This document shows, piece by piece, positions 1 to 6,389 of a stretch of DNA of 10,257 bases. The notes under the pieces are model-generated. The model had not been told where the DNA came from. It saw nothing but the letters and a program-made list of their open reading frames with translations, and made no database searches. A program made the translations under genes and the position numbers. The stretch's first letter is position 1. Each line of letters begins with the position of its first letter. Source of the DNA: Alphaproteobacteria bacterium (GTDB taxonomy: Bacteria > Pseudomonadota > Alphaproteobacteria > Rhizobiales > Xanthobacteraceae); assembly GCA_005884465.1 (NCBI GenBank), contig VAZH01000115.1, positions 1 through 10,257 of the forward strand, written 5' to 3'.

Positions 1-1443
1 CTTTTCAGTATGCGCGCGCCCGCCGGTCCATTCGATGTAGCTGGTGAGACCGCGGCCGTAGAGCAGACCCTTCTTCCTGGCCGCCTTCTTGCGCGCGGCA
101 AAGCCGTCCCAGTCCGCAAGTTTTGAAGCGCGCTCCAACATGTGTGCGAACGCGCCGGAGTCGTAGACCTGACCAACCGGATTGGTATAGGGCAGTTGCG
201 CGGGCTTGATATAATTCGCTTTCCGAATCGCGCGCGGGTCCATGCCGATCTGCCGCGCCGCGGCATCCATCAGCCGCTCGACGATAAACACGCCTTCCGG
301 CCGGCCCGCGCCGCGATAGGCGCCAACCGGCGCGGTGTTGGTCATTACTGTTTTGACCTCATAGTGGATCAGCGGCAGATCGTAGACGCCGGATTGCACG
401 AAGGGCCCGAGCACCAGCGGGATGATATTGCCGGCTCCAGAAGAATAGGCGCCAGTGCAACCAACCGAACGGACCCGATAGGCCAGCACGCGGCCCTTGG
501 CGTCGAGCGCGAATTCGCCTGTCGATGTCAGGTCGCGGCCATGGCTGCCGCCGACGAACTCGTCGGTGCGGTCGCCGCGCCAGCGCACCTTGCGCCCCAG
601 CTTGACGGCGGCATAGGCCACCATGCCATCTTCCGGATAGAGGTTGGTCTTTTGCCCAAAACCGCCGCCGATATCGCCGACCAGCACGCGGACGCTTTCC
701 TTCGACCGCTTCAGCACGGCTTCGGCCAGAACGTCGCGGGTCGAACCCGGGGTCTGCGACTGCACGTGCAGGATCAGTCGCCCGGCTTTCTTGTCGACCT
801 CGGCGATGGTTGAGCGCGGCTCCATCGCGGAGGGGATCAGCCGCTGGCTGACGAGATCGAGCGAGACTTTATGCGCGGCGTTGGCGAACGCGGCTTCGAC
901 GGCGGCGGCATCCCCATAGCTCATTGCAGCGACAATGTTGTCGGGCGCTTCCGCCCATACCACGGGCGCGCCGGGTTTTGTCGCCTCCAAGGGATCGACC
1001 ACCGACGGCAGCACTTTGTATTCGACCGAGATCGCTTCCGCCGCGGTCTGGGCTGCAACGCGCGATGCCGCCACCACGGCCGCGACCGGCTCGCCGGCAA
1101 AGCGCACGATTTTGTGCGCCAACAGCCGTCGCGGCGGCACCGTCATCGGCGAGCCGTCGGGCCGCTGGAAAACCGAGAGCGTCGGGATGGTGCCGATGTC
1201 GTCAGCGATCAGGTCAGCGCCGGTGTAAACCGCCTTGACATCAGGCATGTCAGCGGCCGCCTTGGTATCAACAGACACGATCTTCGCATGGGCATGCGGT
1301 GAGCGCAGCACATGCAGCCACAACGCACCGTCTTCCGGTCTGTCGTCGATGAACTGCCCTTTCCCGGTGAGCAGTCTTTGATCTTCGAGACGCTTGACGG
1401 GCTGGCCCGCCCCGAAACGCATATTGCCGGGAAGGATGTTCAT
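1..1443 (-). CDS. Molybdopterin-binding large subunit, CO/xanthine dehydrogenase family (form II CoxL-like), 3' end cut by window
   Basis: The reading frame is open from an ATG at 1443 to the window edge (481 codons). Family role: the large subunit carries the Mo-pterin cofactor and oxidises a small substrate, passing electrons to FAD and 2Fe-2S subunits. Seen: an N-terminal aldehyde-oxidase/xanthine-dehydrogenase a/b hammerhead domain (about residues 18-145, starting VKRLEDQRLLTGKGQF), then the first Mo-cofactor domain (about 165-405) with the glycine loop GGGFGQK at 259-265 and AYRGAGRPE at 375-383. The start of the second Mo domain is visible at about 425. AYRGAGR is the form II loop; true aerobic CO dehydrogenases carry AYRCSFR, so CO oxidation is unlikely and the substrate is unknown. 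The start is supported by AAGGA 7 bases upstream; Met8 is an alternative. Small and medium subunit genes may lie to the left, outside the window. Confidence 0.93.
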   Translation of the reverse strand, partial: MNILPGNMRFGAGQPVKRLEDQRLLTGKGQFIDDRPEDGALWLHVLRSPHAHAKIVSVDTKAAADMPDVKAVYTGADLIADDIGTIPTLSVFQRPDGSPMTVPPRRLLAHKIVRFAGEPVAAVVAASRVAAQTAAEAISVEYKVLPSVVDPLEATKPGAPVVWAEAPDNIVAAMSYGDAAAVEAAFANAAHKVSLDLVSQRLIPSAMEPRSTIAEVDKKAGRLILHVQSQTPGSTRDVLAEAVLKRSKESVRVLVGDIGGGFGQKTNLYPEDGMVAYAAVKLGRKVRWRGDRTDEFVGGSHGRDLTSTGEFALDAKGRVLAYRVRSVGCTGAYSSGAGNIIPLVLGPFVQSGVYDLPLIHYEVKTVMTNTAPVGAYRGAGRPEGVFIVERLMDAAARQIGMDPRAIRKANYIKPAQLPYTNPVGQVYDSGAFAHMLERASKLADWDGFAARKKAARKKGLLYGRGLTSYIEWTGGRAHTEK

Positions 1444-1514
1444 CCGATTGTCCTTGGAGTCTTTTGTTCGATGGGGCTGTTCTAGTGCTTTTTTTGATCG
1501 AGACAACTCGCCCC

Positions 1515-1533
1515 TGTCATTCGGGGGATGCGC
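1515..1533. repeat. Degenerate half-copy of the palindromic intergenic repeat
   Basis: The sequence GTCATTCGGGGGATGCGC at 1516-1533 matches the left arm of the neighbouring repeat (1566-1582) with one substitution and one inserted G. No matching right arm is seen near it. It looks like a decayed or truncated copy of the same element, about 50 bases from the intact one. Confidence 0.5.
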
Positions 1534-1563
1534 GATTGCACATTTGAGGATGCGCCACTTGCT

Positions 1564-1666
1564 CCGTCATTCCGGGATGCGCCGTCAGGCGCAGGCCCGG
1601 AATCCATACTCACGATGGCGGTTATGGATTCCGGGCTCGCGACTTCGACGCGCCCCGGAATGACGG
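1564..1666. repeat. Nested palindromic intergenic repeat (Bradyrhizobium type)
   Basis: Outer arms CCGTCATTCCGGG (1564-1576) and CCCGGAATGACGG (1654-1666) are perfect 13-bp inverted repeats. Inner arms GCCCGGAATCCATA (1595-1608) and TATGGATTCCGGGC (1623-1636) are perfect 14-bp inverted repeats around a 14-base loop. A small extra hairpin GCGCC-GTCA-GGCGC lies at 1579-1592. The architecture recalls the dispersed intergenic palindromes common in Bradyrhizobium and Rhodopseudomonas (from memory, not searched). The element begins one base after the stop codon of the aldolase-like gene. A transcript would fold strongly there, so it may stabilise or end the upstream mRNA before the molybdoenzyme gene. 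Confidence 0.88.
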
Positions 1667-1667
1667 C

Positions 1668-2543
1668 CTAGCCCAAATCCCGCAGCACCGCTTCGACCGC
1701 CTTGCGCTCTTCCGCCGTCAAGGCGGCCTGCGGTGGAATGGGATCGCCGACCTCATATCCCTGGATTGCCAGCCCGGCCTTGATGCAGGCCGCCAGATTG
1801 TAGCGCGCGAAGGCTTCGTTGAGGCGCCACAACCGCCGCTGCAAGGCCAGCGCATCGTCCCAGCGCGCGGCCATGCAGAGATTGTAGAGCTCGACGCTTT
1901 GCCGCGGAACCACGCAGGCCGGCCCCGCCATCCAGCCGACCCCGCCGATCAGCATCACTGCTGCCGGGATATGCGCCGATGCCGAGAATACTTTGATGCT
2001 GTCGCCGCAGCGGTTCATGATCGACAACAGCCGCCCGGTATTGGTGGAGGCGTCCTTGATGTAGCCGATGCGCGGATGCGCTGATAGCCGCGCGATGACG
2101 TCGAGCGTCAGATCGGAGCGTTGAAATTGCGGATTGGTGTAGATCACCACGGGAATATCGACGGCATCGGCAATGGCACGGAAATAGGATTCGACCTGCG
2201 CATCGCCGAGCGGGAAATAGGCTTCGAGAATCGCAAGAATGCCGTCGGCACCGAGCTTTTGACAGGCCCTCGCCTGCGCGACCGCATCCGATATCGAGGT
2301 CGAGGCGACGCCGGCGACCACCGGCACGCGGCCTTTCGCGGCTTCGATCGTGGTTCGCACCACCACCGCGCGCTGCACGTTATTGAGATAGGCGAACTCG
2401 CCGGTCGAGCCGAGCGGCGTCAGCCCGTGCACACCGGATTTGATGAGATCGTCGCAGAGCCGGCCGAGTACTTCGCTACGGATCTGTCCCGAAGCATCAA
2501 CCGGCGAGACCAGATAGGGAAAGACGCCGTGGAAATCAGCCAT
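1668..2543 (-). CDS. Dihydrodipicolinate synthase/N-acetylneuraminate lyase family protein
   Basis: This is a 291-residue (b/a)8 class I aldolase-type protein, close to the usual 290-300. Counting from the chosen ATG, the substrate loop is GSTGE at about 45-49, the conserved Tyr of YTNPQ is Tyr135, and the Schiff-base lysine is Lys163 in IKDAST. E. coli DapA has an Arg (YNVPSR) that binds the substrate carboxylate; here the aligned position in YTNPQF is Phe. It is therefore probably not the lysine-pathway enzyme but a catabolic aldolase or dehydratase of the superfamily; the substrate cannot be read from sequence. The start is uncertain: ATG at 2543 gives the typical [12 protein letters not shown] beginning, while an in-frame TTG at 2555 would add four residues. 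Neither has a strong ribosome-binding site, which fits translational coupling to the kinase gene ending 28 bases upstream. Confidence 0.88.
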   Translation of the reverse strand: MADFHGVFPYLVSPVDASGQIRSEVLGRLCDDLIKSGVHGLTPLGSTGEFAYLNNVQRAVVVRTTIEAAKGRVPVVAGVASTSISDAVAQARACQKLGADGILAILEAYFPLGDAQVESYFRAIADAVDIPVVIYTNPQFQRSDLTLDVIARLSAHPRIGYIKDASTNTGRLLSIMNRCGDSIKVFSASAHIPAAVMLIGGVGWMAGPACVVPRQSVELYNLCMAARWDDALALQRRLWRLNEAFARYNLAACIKAGLAIQGYEVGDPIPPQAALTAEERKAVEAVLRDLG

Positions 2544-2571
2544 GGTGGGGATCAAGTCTCGGACAGGGGAT

Positions 2572-4473
2572 CTAGCGACAAAGCTCGGACAGTGCGCGGC
2601 TCAGCTCGTGTAGCCGAAATGGCTTTCGGAGTATTGAAAAATCTGCCGGCGCGTTTCGGGCCGCCTCACTGTAGCCGGTAGCCAGCAGGATCGGCACGCC
2701 GGGATGTTTCTGCTTGATTGCCCGCGCGAGCCCAAGGCCGTCTGTTTTTCCAGGCATCACGATGTCGGTAAAGACGAGATCGATGCCGTCGCGGTCGAGT
2801 TCTTTAAGTGCAGCTTCCGCGTCCGAGACCCAGCGGACCGAATAGCCAAGTTGCTCGAGCAAGTCGGCGCTCGCGGTTGCCACGTCGGGATTGTCTTCGA
2901 CCAGCAACACGGTGCCGCTAGCAATCGAGCGTGTCTCTGCCTCTGCCGGCGCAATTCCCAATTGCCCTCGCGGCAGACACACGGTGAACGTCGTGCCCTT
3001 TCCCAACTCGCTGGCCACAGCGACCGTGCCCCCGGCTTGATGGGCGAAGCCGTGCACCTGCGAAAGCCCGAGACCAGTGCCTTTGCCAATGGGCTTGGTA
3101 GTGAAGAATGGATCGAATACCTTGCCCATGATATCGGGAGGGATGCCCACGCCAGTGTCCTTGACTTCAATGGCAACGTGATCGCCTTTTCGGGTACCGT
3201 TATCGATATGAACATTGCTCGCTCGAACGCTCACCGATCCGCCGTCCGGCATGGCATCGCGCGCGTTGATGATGAGATTGACCAATGCGGTCTCAAGCTC
3301 GGCAGGATCGACCATAACCGGCCAGATACCATCATCCAGATTGATGCGGAGTTGCACCGCACTGCCAAGACCCGTGTCCAGGACTTCCCGGACGGAATGA
3401 ATGCTGTCTCTCAGATCGATGGGTTGAGGATTGACGCTCTGTCTGCGGGCAAAGGTAAGCAGCTGACGCGTCAATGAAGCGCCGCGTTGCGTCGCGGTTT
3501 CGATGGCTTGAATCGCTCGCAGGCTCTTTGCGTCATTGCCCGCGATCTTTTTCAACATGTGAACGTGACCCGTGATCACCATCAATAGATTATTGAAGTC
3601 GTGCGCCACACCGCCCGTAAGCTGACCCAGCGCGTCCAGCTTTTGCGACTCGGCCAACTGCCGCTGAATTTTTTCGAGGTTTAGCTGGGCTTCGCGACGC
3701 TCGGAAATATCGCGTGTGATCTTGGCAAAGCCGAGCAGCTTGTTGTCATCGTCACGAATCGGATCGATGACGACGCTCGCCCAAAAGAACGTGCCGTCCT
3801 TGCGGACGCGCCAGCCCTCTTCTTCGTAGCGGCCATTCTCCACAGCGAGCTGCAAGGCGCGCGCCGGCCGGCCGGCTGCCTGATCTGCGGGAGAATAGAA
3901 ACGCGAAAAGTGCTGGCCGATGATTTCTTCCGGCGAGTAGCCCTTGATGCGCAGCCCGCCGGCGTTCCAGTTGGTGACGATTCCATTCGGGTCAAGCATG
4001 TAAAGCGCGTAGTCGGTGACCCCGTTCACGAGCAGGCGAAAATGCCTTTCGCTCTCCTTCAACGCATCGGCGGCCTTGTTGCGTTCGGTAATATCGCGCG
4101 TGATCTTGGCGAAGCCGACAAGCTGGCCGTCTTCGTAGATTGCATCGATCACGTCCGAGGCGAGAAATTTCGTGCCATCCTTGCGCAGAAGCCAGCCCTC
4201 GGCTTCAAACTTTCCGTTCTCGCGGGCCGCAGCAAGCGAGCGGGCCGGCATTCCTGCTTCACGATCCTCCGGCAGGTAGAACATACCGAAGTGCCGGCCT
4301 ATGACTTCCGCTGCCTCATAGCCCTTGATCCGTTTGGCGCCGGCATTCCAGTTGGTGACGATGCCGTTGGGATCGAGCATGCAAATGGCGTAATCGACGA
4401 CCCCTTCCACCAGCAGGCGAAATCGGCGCTCGCTTTCGAACACGCCGCGCTGCTGGGTACCGTTTCGAGCCAT
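2572..4473 (-). CDS. Hybrid sensor histidine kinase: PAS-PAS-HisKA-HATPase-receiver
   Basis: The product has 633 residues, no signal peptide and no membrane segment, so it is a predicted cytoplasmic sensor. Two near-identical PAS/PAC modules cover about residues 17-130 and 145-258; both contain [13 protein letters not shown] and end in GFAKITRDI(T/S)ER. HisKA follows, with the phospho-accepting His291 in HDFNN. The ATPase domain has NARDA (N403), DTGVGIP (439-445), FDPFFTTK (453-460) and GKGTGLGL (463-470). A C-terminal receiver domain (about 521-632) has acidic residues in LLVEDN, phospho-acceptor Asp570 in FTDIVMPG, Thr599 and Lys617. All catalytic residues look intact. There is no DNA-binding output, so signalling probably passes to a separate partner or the receiver acts as a phosphate sink. 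The ligand is unknown. The start at 4473 is preceded by AGGA 8 bases upstream. The aldolase-like gene follows 28 bases later and may be co-transcribed. Confidence 0.93.
   Translation of the reverse strand: MARNGTQQRGVFESERRFRLLVEGVVDYAICMLDPNGIVTNWNAGAKRIKGYEAAEVIGRHFGMFYLPEDREAGMPARSLAAARENGKFEAEGWLLRKDGTKFLASDVIDAIYEDGQLVGFAKITRDITERNKAADALKESERHFRLLVNGVTDYALYMLDPNGIVTNWNAGGLRIKGYSPEEIIGQHFSRFYSPADQAAGRPARALQLAVENGRYEEEGWRVRKDGTFFWASVVIDPIRDDDNKLLGFAKITRDISERREAQLNLEKIQRQLAESQKLDALGQLTGGVAHDFNNLLMVITGHVHMLKKIAGNDAKSLRAIQAIETATQRGASLTRQLLTFARRQSVNPQPIDLRDSIHSVREVLDTGLGSAVQLRINLDDGIWPVMVDPAELETALVNLIINARDAMPDGGSVSVRASNVHIDNGTRKGDHVAIEVKDTGVGIPPDIMGKVFDPFFTTKPIGKGTGLGLSQVHGFAHQAGGTVAVASELGKGTTFTVCLPRGQLGIAPAEAETRSIASGTVLLVEDNPDVATASADLLEQLGYSVRWVSDAEAALKELDRDGIDLVFTDIVMPGKTDGLGLARAIKQKHPGVPILLATGYSEAARNAPADFSILRKPFRLHELSRALSELCR
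3700..4041 (-). repeat. Second copy of tandem PAS module inside the kinase gene
   Basis: This codes for residues 145-258 of the kinase and matches the module at 4084-4425 with a constant offset of 128 residues and no gaps at the start ([19 protein letters not shown] versus [19 protein letters not shown]). The DNA is also visibly alike, for example GGCGTTCCAGTTGGTGACGA at 3961-3980 against GGCATTCCAGTTGGTGACGA in the other copy. This points to an internal duplication. Confidence 0.75.
4084..4425 (-). repeat. First copy of tandem PAS module inside the kinase gene
   Basis: This codes for residues 17-130 of the kinase. It is the partner of the module at 3700-4041. The two differ most in the part after FY ([17 protein letters not shown] versus [17 protein letters not shown]), where a ligand pocket or signal specificity could have diverged. 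Confidence 0.75.
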
Positions 4474-4628
4474 GCCAATTCCTGCCTAACCCGACACAAC
4501 ACGCGAATTTGATTCCGGTTCCGCCTCGGGGCGGTCGGGCAGCGAGATGGTGCCGCCGAAAATCTGAACTGCGGTGGGTCAGGCAACCCGAAAAAATTCC
4601 CAGGATATGGGCGGTTTCATTTAGCGCC

Positions 4629-4686
4629 CACGCGCCACTCAGAACATCTCTGCACACTCTTATACGATTGAAATCACAATATAATA
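4629..4686 (+). repeat. 58-bp AT-rich direct repeat, copy A
   Basis: This stretch aligns without gaps to 6275-6332 with 39 of 58 positions identical. The strongest blocks are CAGAA, CTTAT, TTGAAAT and ATATAATA, with spacers of 14, 4 and 4 bases identical in length in both copies. It stands out as an AT-rich patch in GC-rich DNA. It lies in the leader region of the kinase gene (156 bases before its ATG). No ORF or known RNA is recognised in it. Confidence 0.6.
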
Positions 4687-4746
4687 ATGTTTGTTCCGCC
4701 AACGGATCGCCGAGCAACAGGCATGGAATAGCAAGCGGGGGCAGGA

Positions 4747-5062
4747 TCACACGACCCTAGCTGGCAATAACATCCCTGATGCCATCAGATGCTCGACCGT
4801 CTCGACTCCAGTTTCGATCCGTCGGCTGCCCGTTACGTCACGGACGAACGACTGATCAATCTTGAGTTTGTCAAACGGATAGCCGGTTACCAAGTCGTCC
4901 AACGCGATACGCAGCCCGGGCGCGCGACTTGCGCAGAGTCGCGCGCGTCTCGGCGCTGGAGAACCGACTCGGTGATTCCAGTTCAAGCTGGCCGCAGAAA
5001 ATTTTGAAGCTGCGCGCGCCTGCGACAATCTCAATAATCAAGCCCATTTTTTCTGCGATGTG
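4747..5062 (-). pseudogene. Decayed EAL-domain gene (c-di-GMP phosphodiesterase remnant)
   Basis: The minus strand carries pieces of an EAL domain in the right order. First comes HIAEKMGLI (compare FIPxAEExGLI of the family), then QLELESPSRFSSAETRATLR (compare RLELEITESVLL...TLRRLRAL). After a frameshift near 4918 comes GLRIALDDLVTGYPFDKLKI plus DQSFVRD, then ETGVETVEHL (compare AEGVETxEQL), ending at a TGA at 4747. The frameshift reads as a two-base loss in a Leu codon of an RALGLRIALDD run. In-frame losses remove the usual SSLSYLRxF between TGY and PFDK, and about 20 residues before GVET. The EAL signature itself and any upstream GGDEF part are missing, and DDFGTG has become DDLVTG. No function is possible. 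The boundaries are approximate. Confidence 0.8.
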
Positions 5063-5331
5063 ATTGCCGCGTCTGCGTTCGATGCCGGCGATGACTGCAA
5101 ACCTTGGGTTAAGGCAGATTGTACAGTGCCCGTCCCGCGCGACCTGAGGTTATTAACCAACATCGGCGAGCCGACCGGCGTGATTCGAATTCAACGCGCC
5201 GGAACAAATACCGCCCCCGCGATGTTGTTCAATCAACTGCCGGCCGCGTAATCTCGCCCGCAAAGGTCGTCCTCCGGGCGTTGCGGTAGCGGCAGTTGCC
5301 TTCATGAAGCTGGTTCTTTCGAGGCGCAGCC
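5063..5331. other. Intergenic region upstream of mipZ, no gene recognised
   Basis: I see no convincing coding sequence, RNA gene or terminator here. Small items only: a perfect palindrome GGTTA-T-TAACC at 5148-5158 and a GANTC site (GATTC, 5182-5186) of the kind methylated by CcrM in alphaproteobacteria. The mipZ promoter must lie in this stretch, but no clear -35/-10 pair can be assigned. Confidence 0.5.
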
Positions 5332-6258
5332 ATGCTGAACGCTGCGGTGAAATCGCGCAGTTTGCCACATGTCATCGTGGTCGGAAACGAGAAGGGAGGT
5401 TCCGGAAAAACCACGATCGCGATCCATATTGCCGATGCGCTGATGAAACGCGGCCAGCGCCTGGCTACCATCGATCTCGACAGCCGGCAGCGGACCCTCA
5501 CCCACTACATCGAGAACCGGCGCGCCTCGGCTCGCAGGTGCCATGTTGATCTCGAATTGCCGACGCATCTTGCTATTGCCCGCGCCGAAAGCGCCAGGGT
5601 GGACGACAACGAGGCCACCGAGTTCGCCGACTTCGACCAGGCCATCGCCGCAATCGAGCACCGCCATGACTTCGTCGTGATCGATACGCCCCCGCACGAC
5701 AGCTATTTGATGCGGCTCGCACATTCGATCACGGACACCCTGATTACACCGCTCAACGACAGTTTCCTCGACCTCGACGTGCTCGCCAAGGTCGACCCCG
5801 TGACGTTTGCAGTGACCGGGATCAGCCACTATGCGGAGTTGGTGCGCGAGATGCGGCGCCACCGCCGATCGGTCGACGGCGAGCTCCCCGATTGGGTGGT
5901 GGTGCGCAACCGAATTTCGCCGTCCGGGTCATCCACCGAGCCGGTTCTCTGTGACTGCTTGCACGAACTGGCGCTCGGGGTCGGCTTTCGGGTCGCGGCC
6001 GGCTTCCATGAACGCCCGGTCTATCGCGATTTTTTCCCGCGCGGGCTCACGGCGCTGGACCCACTGTGCGACATCGTGCCCGGCGTCGATCCCGATCCGT
6101 CCCATTCGATGGCGCGGCGCGAGGTCGAGGCGCTGCTGCAGATCTTGAAGTTGCCGATCGACGCTCGCGGCCAACGCCGTGCGGCCGCCCGCGCGGAATG
6201 GTTCGCTTCGCACAACCGGCCTTTGGATAATGATATCCTGACCGAATTGCCTCGGTGA
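5332..6258 (+). CDS. mipZ: MipZ-type ParA/MinD-family ATPase, division-plane positioning
   Basis: In Caulobacter, MipZ binds ParB at the origin region, forms a pole-to-midcell gradient as an ATP-driven dimer, and blocks FtsZ assembly away from midcell. The 308-residue product shows the deviant Walker A motif GNEKGGSGKTT (19-29; signature Lys21 and catalytic-loop Lys26), Walker A' TIDLDSRQRT (47-55) followed by IENRRA, and Walker B VVIDTP (115-120). It also has the MipZ-typical runs ITPLNDSFLDLDVL (138-151), VDPVTF and DWVVVRNR (187-194), and an FRVAAGFHERPVYRDFFPRGLT block (219-240). Plasmid ParA and MinD lack these, so the MipZ assignment is firm. An extension of about 35 residues past the core is Arg/Ala-rich. 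GAGG seven bases before the ATG supports the start. It stands alone: neighbours are an EAL remnant and the convergent eboF. Whether it is the only mipZ of the genome cannot be told. Confidence 0.92.
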   Translation: MLNAAVKSRSLPHVIVVGNEKGGSGKTTIAIHIADALMKRGQRLATIDLDSRQRTLTHYIENRRASARRCHVDLELPTHLAIARAESARVDDNEATEFADFDQAIAAIEHRHDFVVIDTPPHDSYLMRLAHSITDTLITPLNDSFLDLDVLAKVDPVTFAVTGISHYAELVREMRRHRRSVDGELPDWVVVRNRISPSGSSTEPVLCDCLHELALGVGFRVAAGFHERPVYRDFFPRGLTALDPLCDIVPGVDPDPSHSMARREVEALLQILKLPIDARGQRRAAARAEWFASHNRPLDNDILTELPR

Positions 6259-6261
6259 GGG

Positions 6262-6370
6262 GGGCAGATGAAGTGGCGCTCCATTCAGAATAAAACAGCG
6301 AACCCTTATGTACTTGAAATTCCTATATAATATCCTATGTGATTGCTCACTGAGTGTCCAACATCTGCCC
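6262..6370. repeat. Candidate small inverted-repeat element in the mipZ/eboF convergent gap
   Basis: Perfect 9-bp inverted repeats GGGCAGATG (6262-6270) and CATCTGCCC (6362-6370) enclose 91 mostly AT-rich bases, including copy B of the 58-bp repeat. The element starts three bases after the mipZ stop codon and ends 20 bases before the eboF stop codon, so it fills nearly the whole gap. No target-site duplication is evident. It could be a MITE-like remnant or a loose stem at the 3' ends of both transcripts; a 9-bp match over this length can also arise by chance. Confidence 0.4.
6275..6332 (+). repeat. 58-bp AT-rich direct repeat, copy B
   Basis: This is the partner of 4629-4686 in the same orientation, with the shared skeleton CAGAA-N14-CTTAT-N4-TTGAAAT-N4-ATATAATA. 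TTGAAA and TATAAT are only six bases apart, so they cannot be a sigma-70 -35/-10 pair. The two copies bracket the EAL remnant and mipZ. Confidence 0.6.
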
Positions 6371-6389
6371 GATACCGCCAATTGCGCAG

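Noticed and set aside
142..813. Long plus-strand open frame of 223 codons
   Set aside because: It lies opposite the molybdoenzyme gene, whose frame is unbroken and shows family motifs; the plus frame shows none and is a GC-bias shadow.
4316..4750. Minus-strand frame of 144 codons upstream of and overlapping the kinase start
   Set aside because: Its second half is the kinase PAS sequence in the wrong frame, and the first half spans the AT-rich repeat with no family features.
5225..5254. TTGTTC and TAATCT, 18 bases apart, as the mipZ promoter
   Set aside because: The -10 matches consensus at only about half of its positions; such matches are common, so no promoter is claimed.
5302..5862. Minus-strand frame of 186 codons opposite mipZ
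   Set aside because: Antisense to a gene with clear Walker motifs; it has no recognisable domain.
5332..6258. Reading the ATPase as a plasmid ParA or MinD
   Set aside because: The IENRRA, NDSFLDLD, VDPVTF and WVVVRNR blocks are those of MipZ, and no parB or parS-like partner lies beside it.
6314..6331. TTGAAA and TATAAT as a sigma-70 promoter
   Set aside because: The hexamers are six bases apart instead of about 17, and the same arrangement recurs at 4668-4685, so they belong to the repeat.
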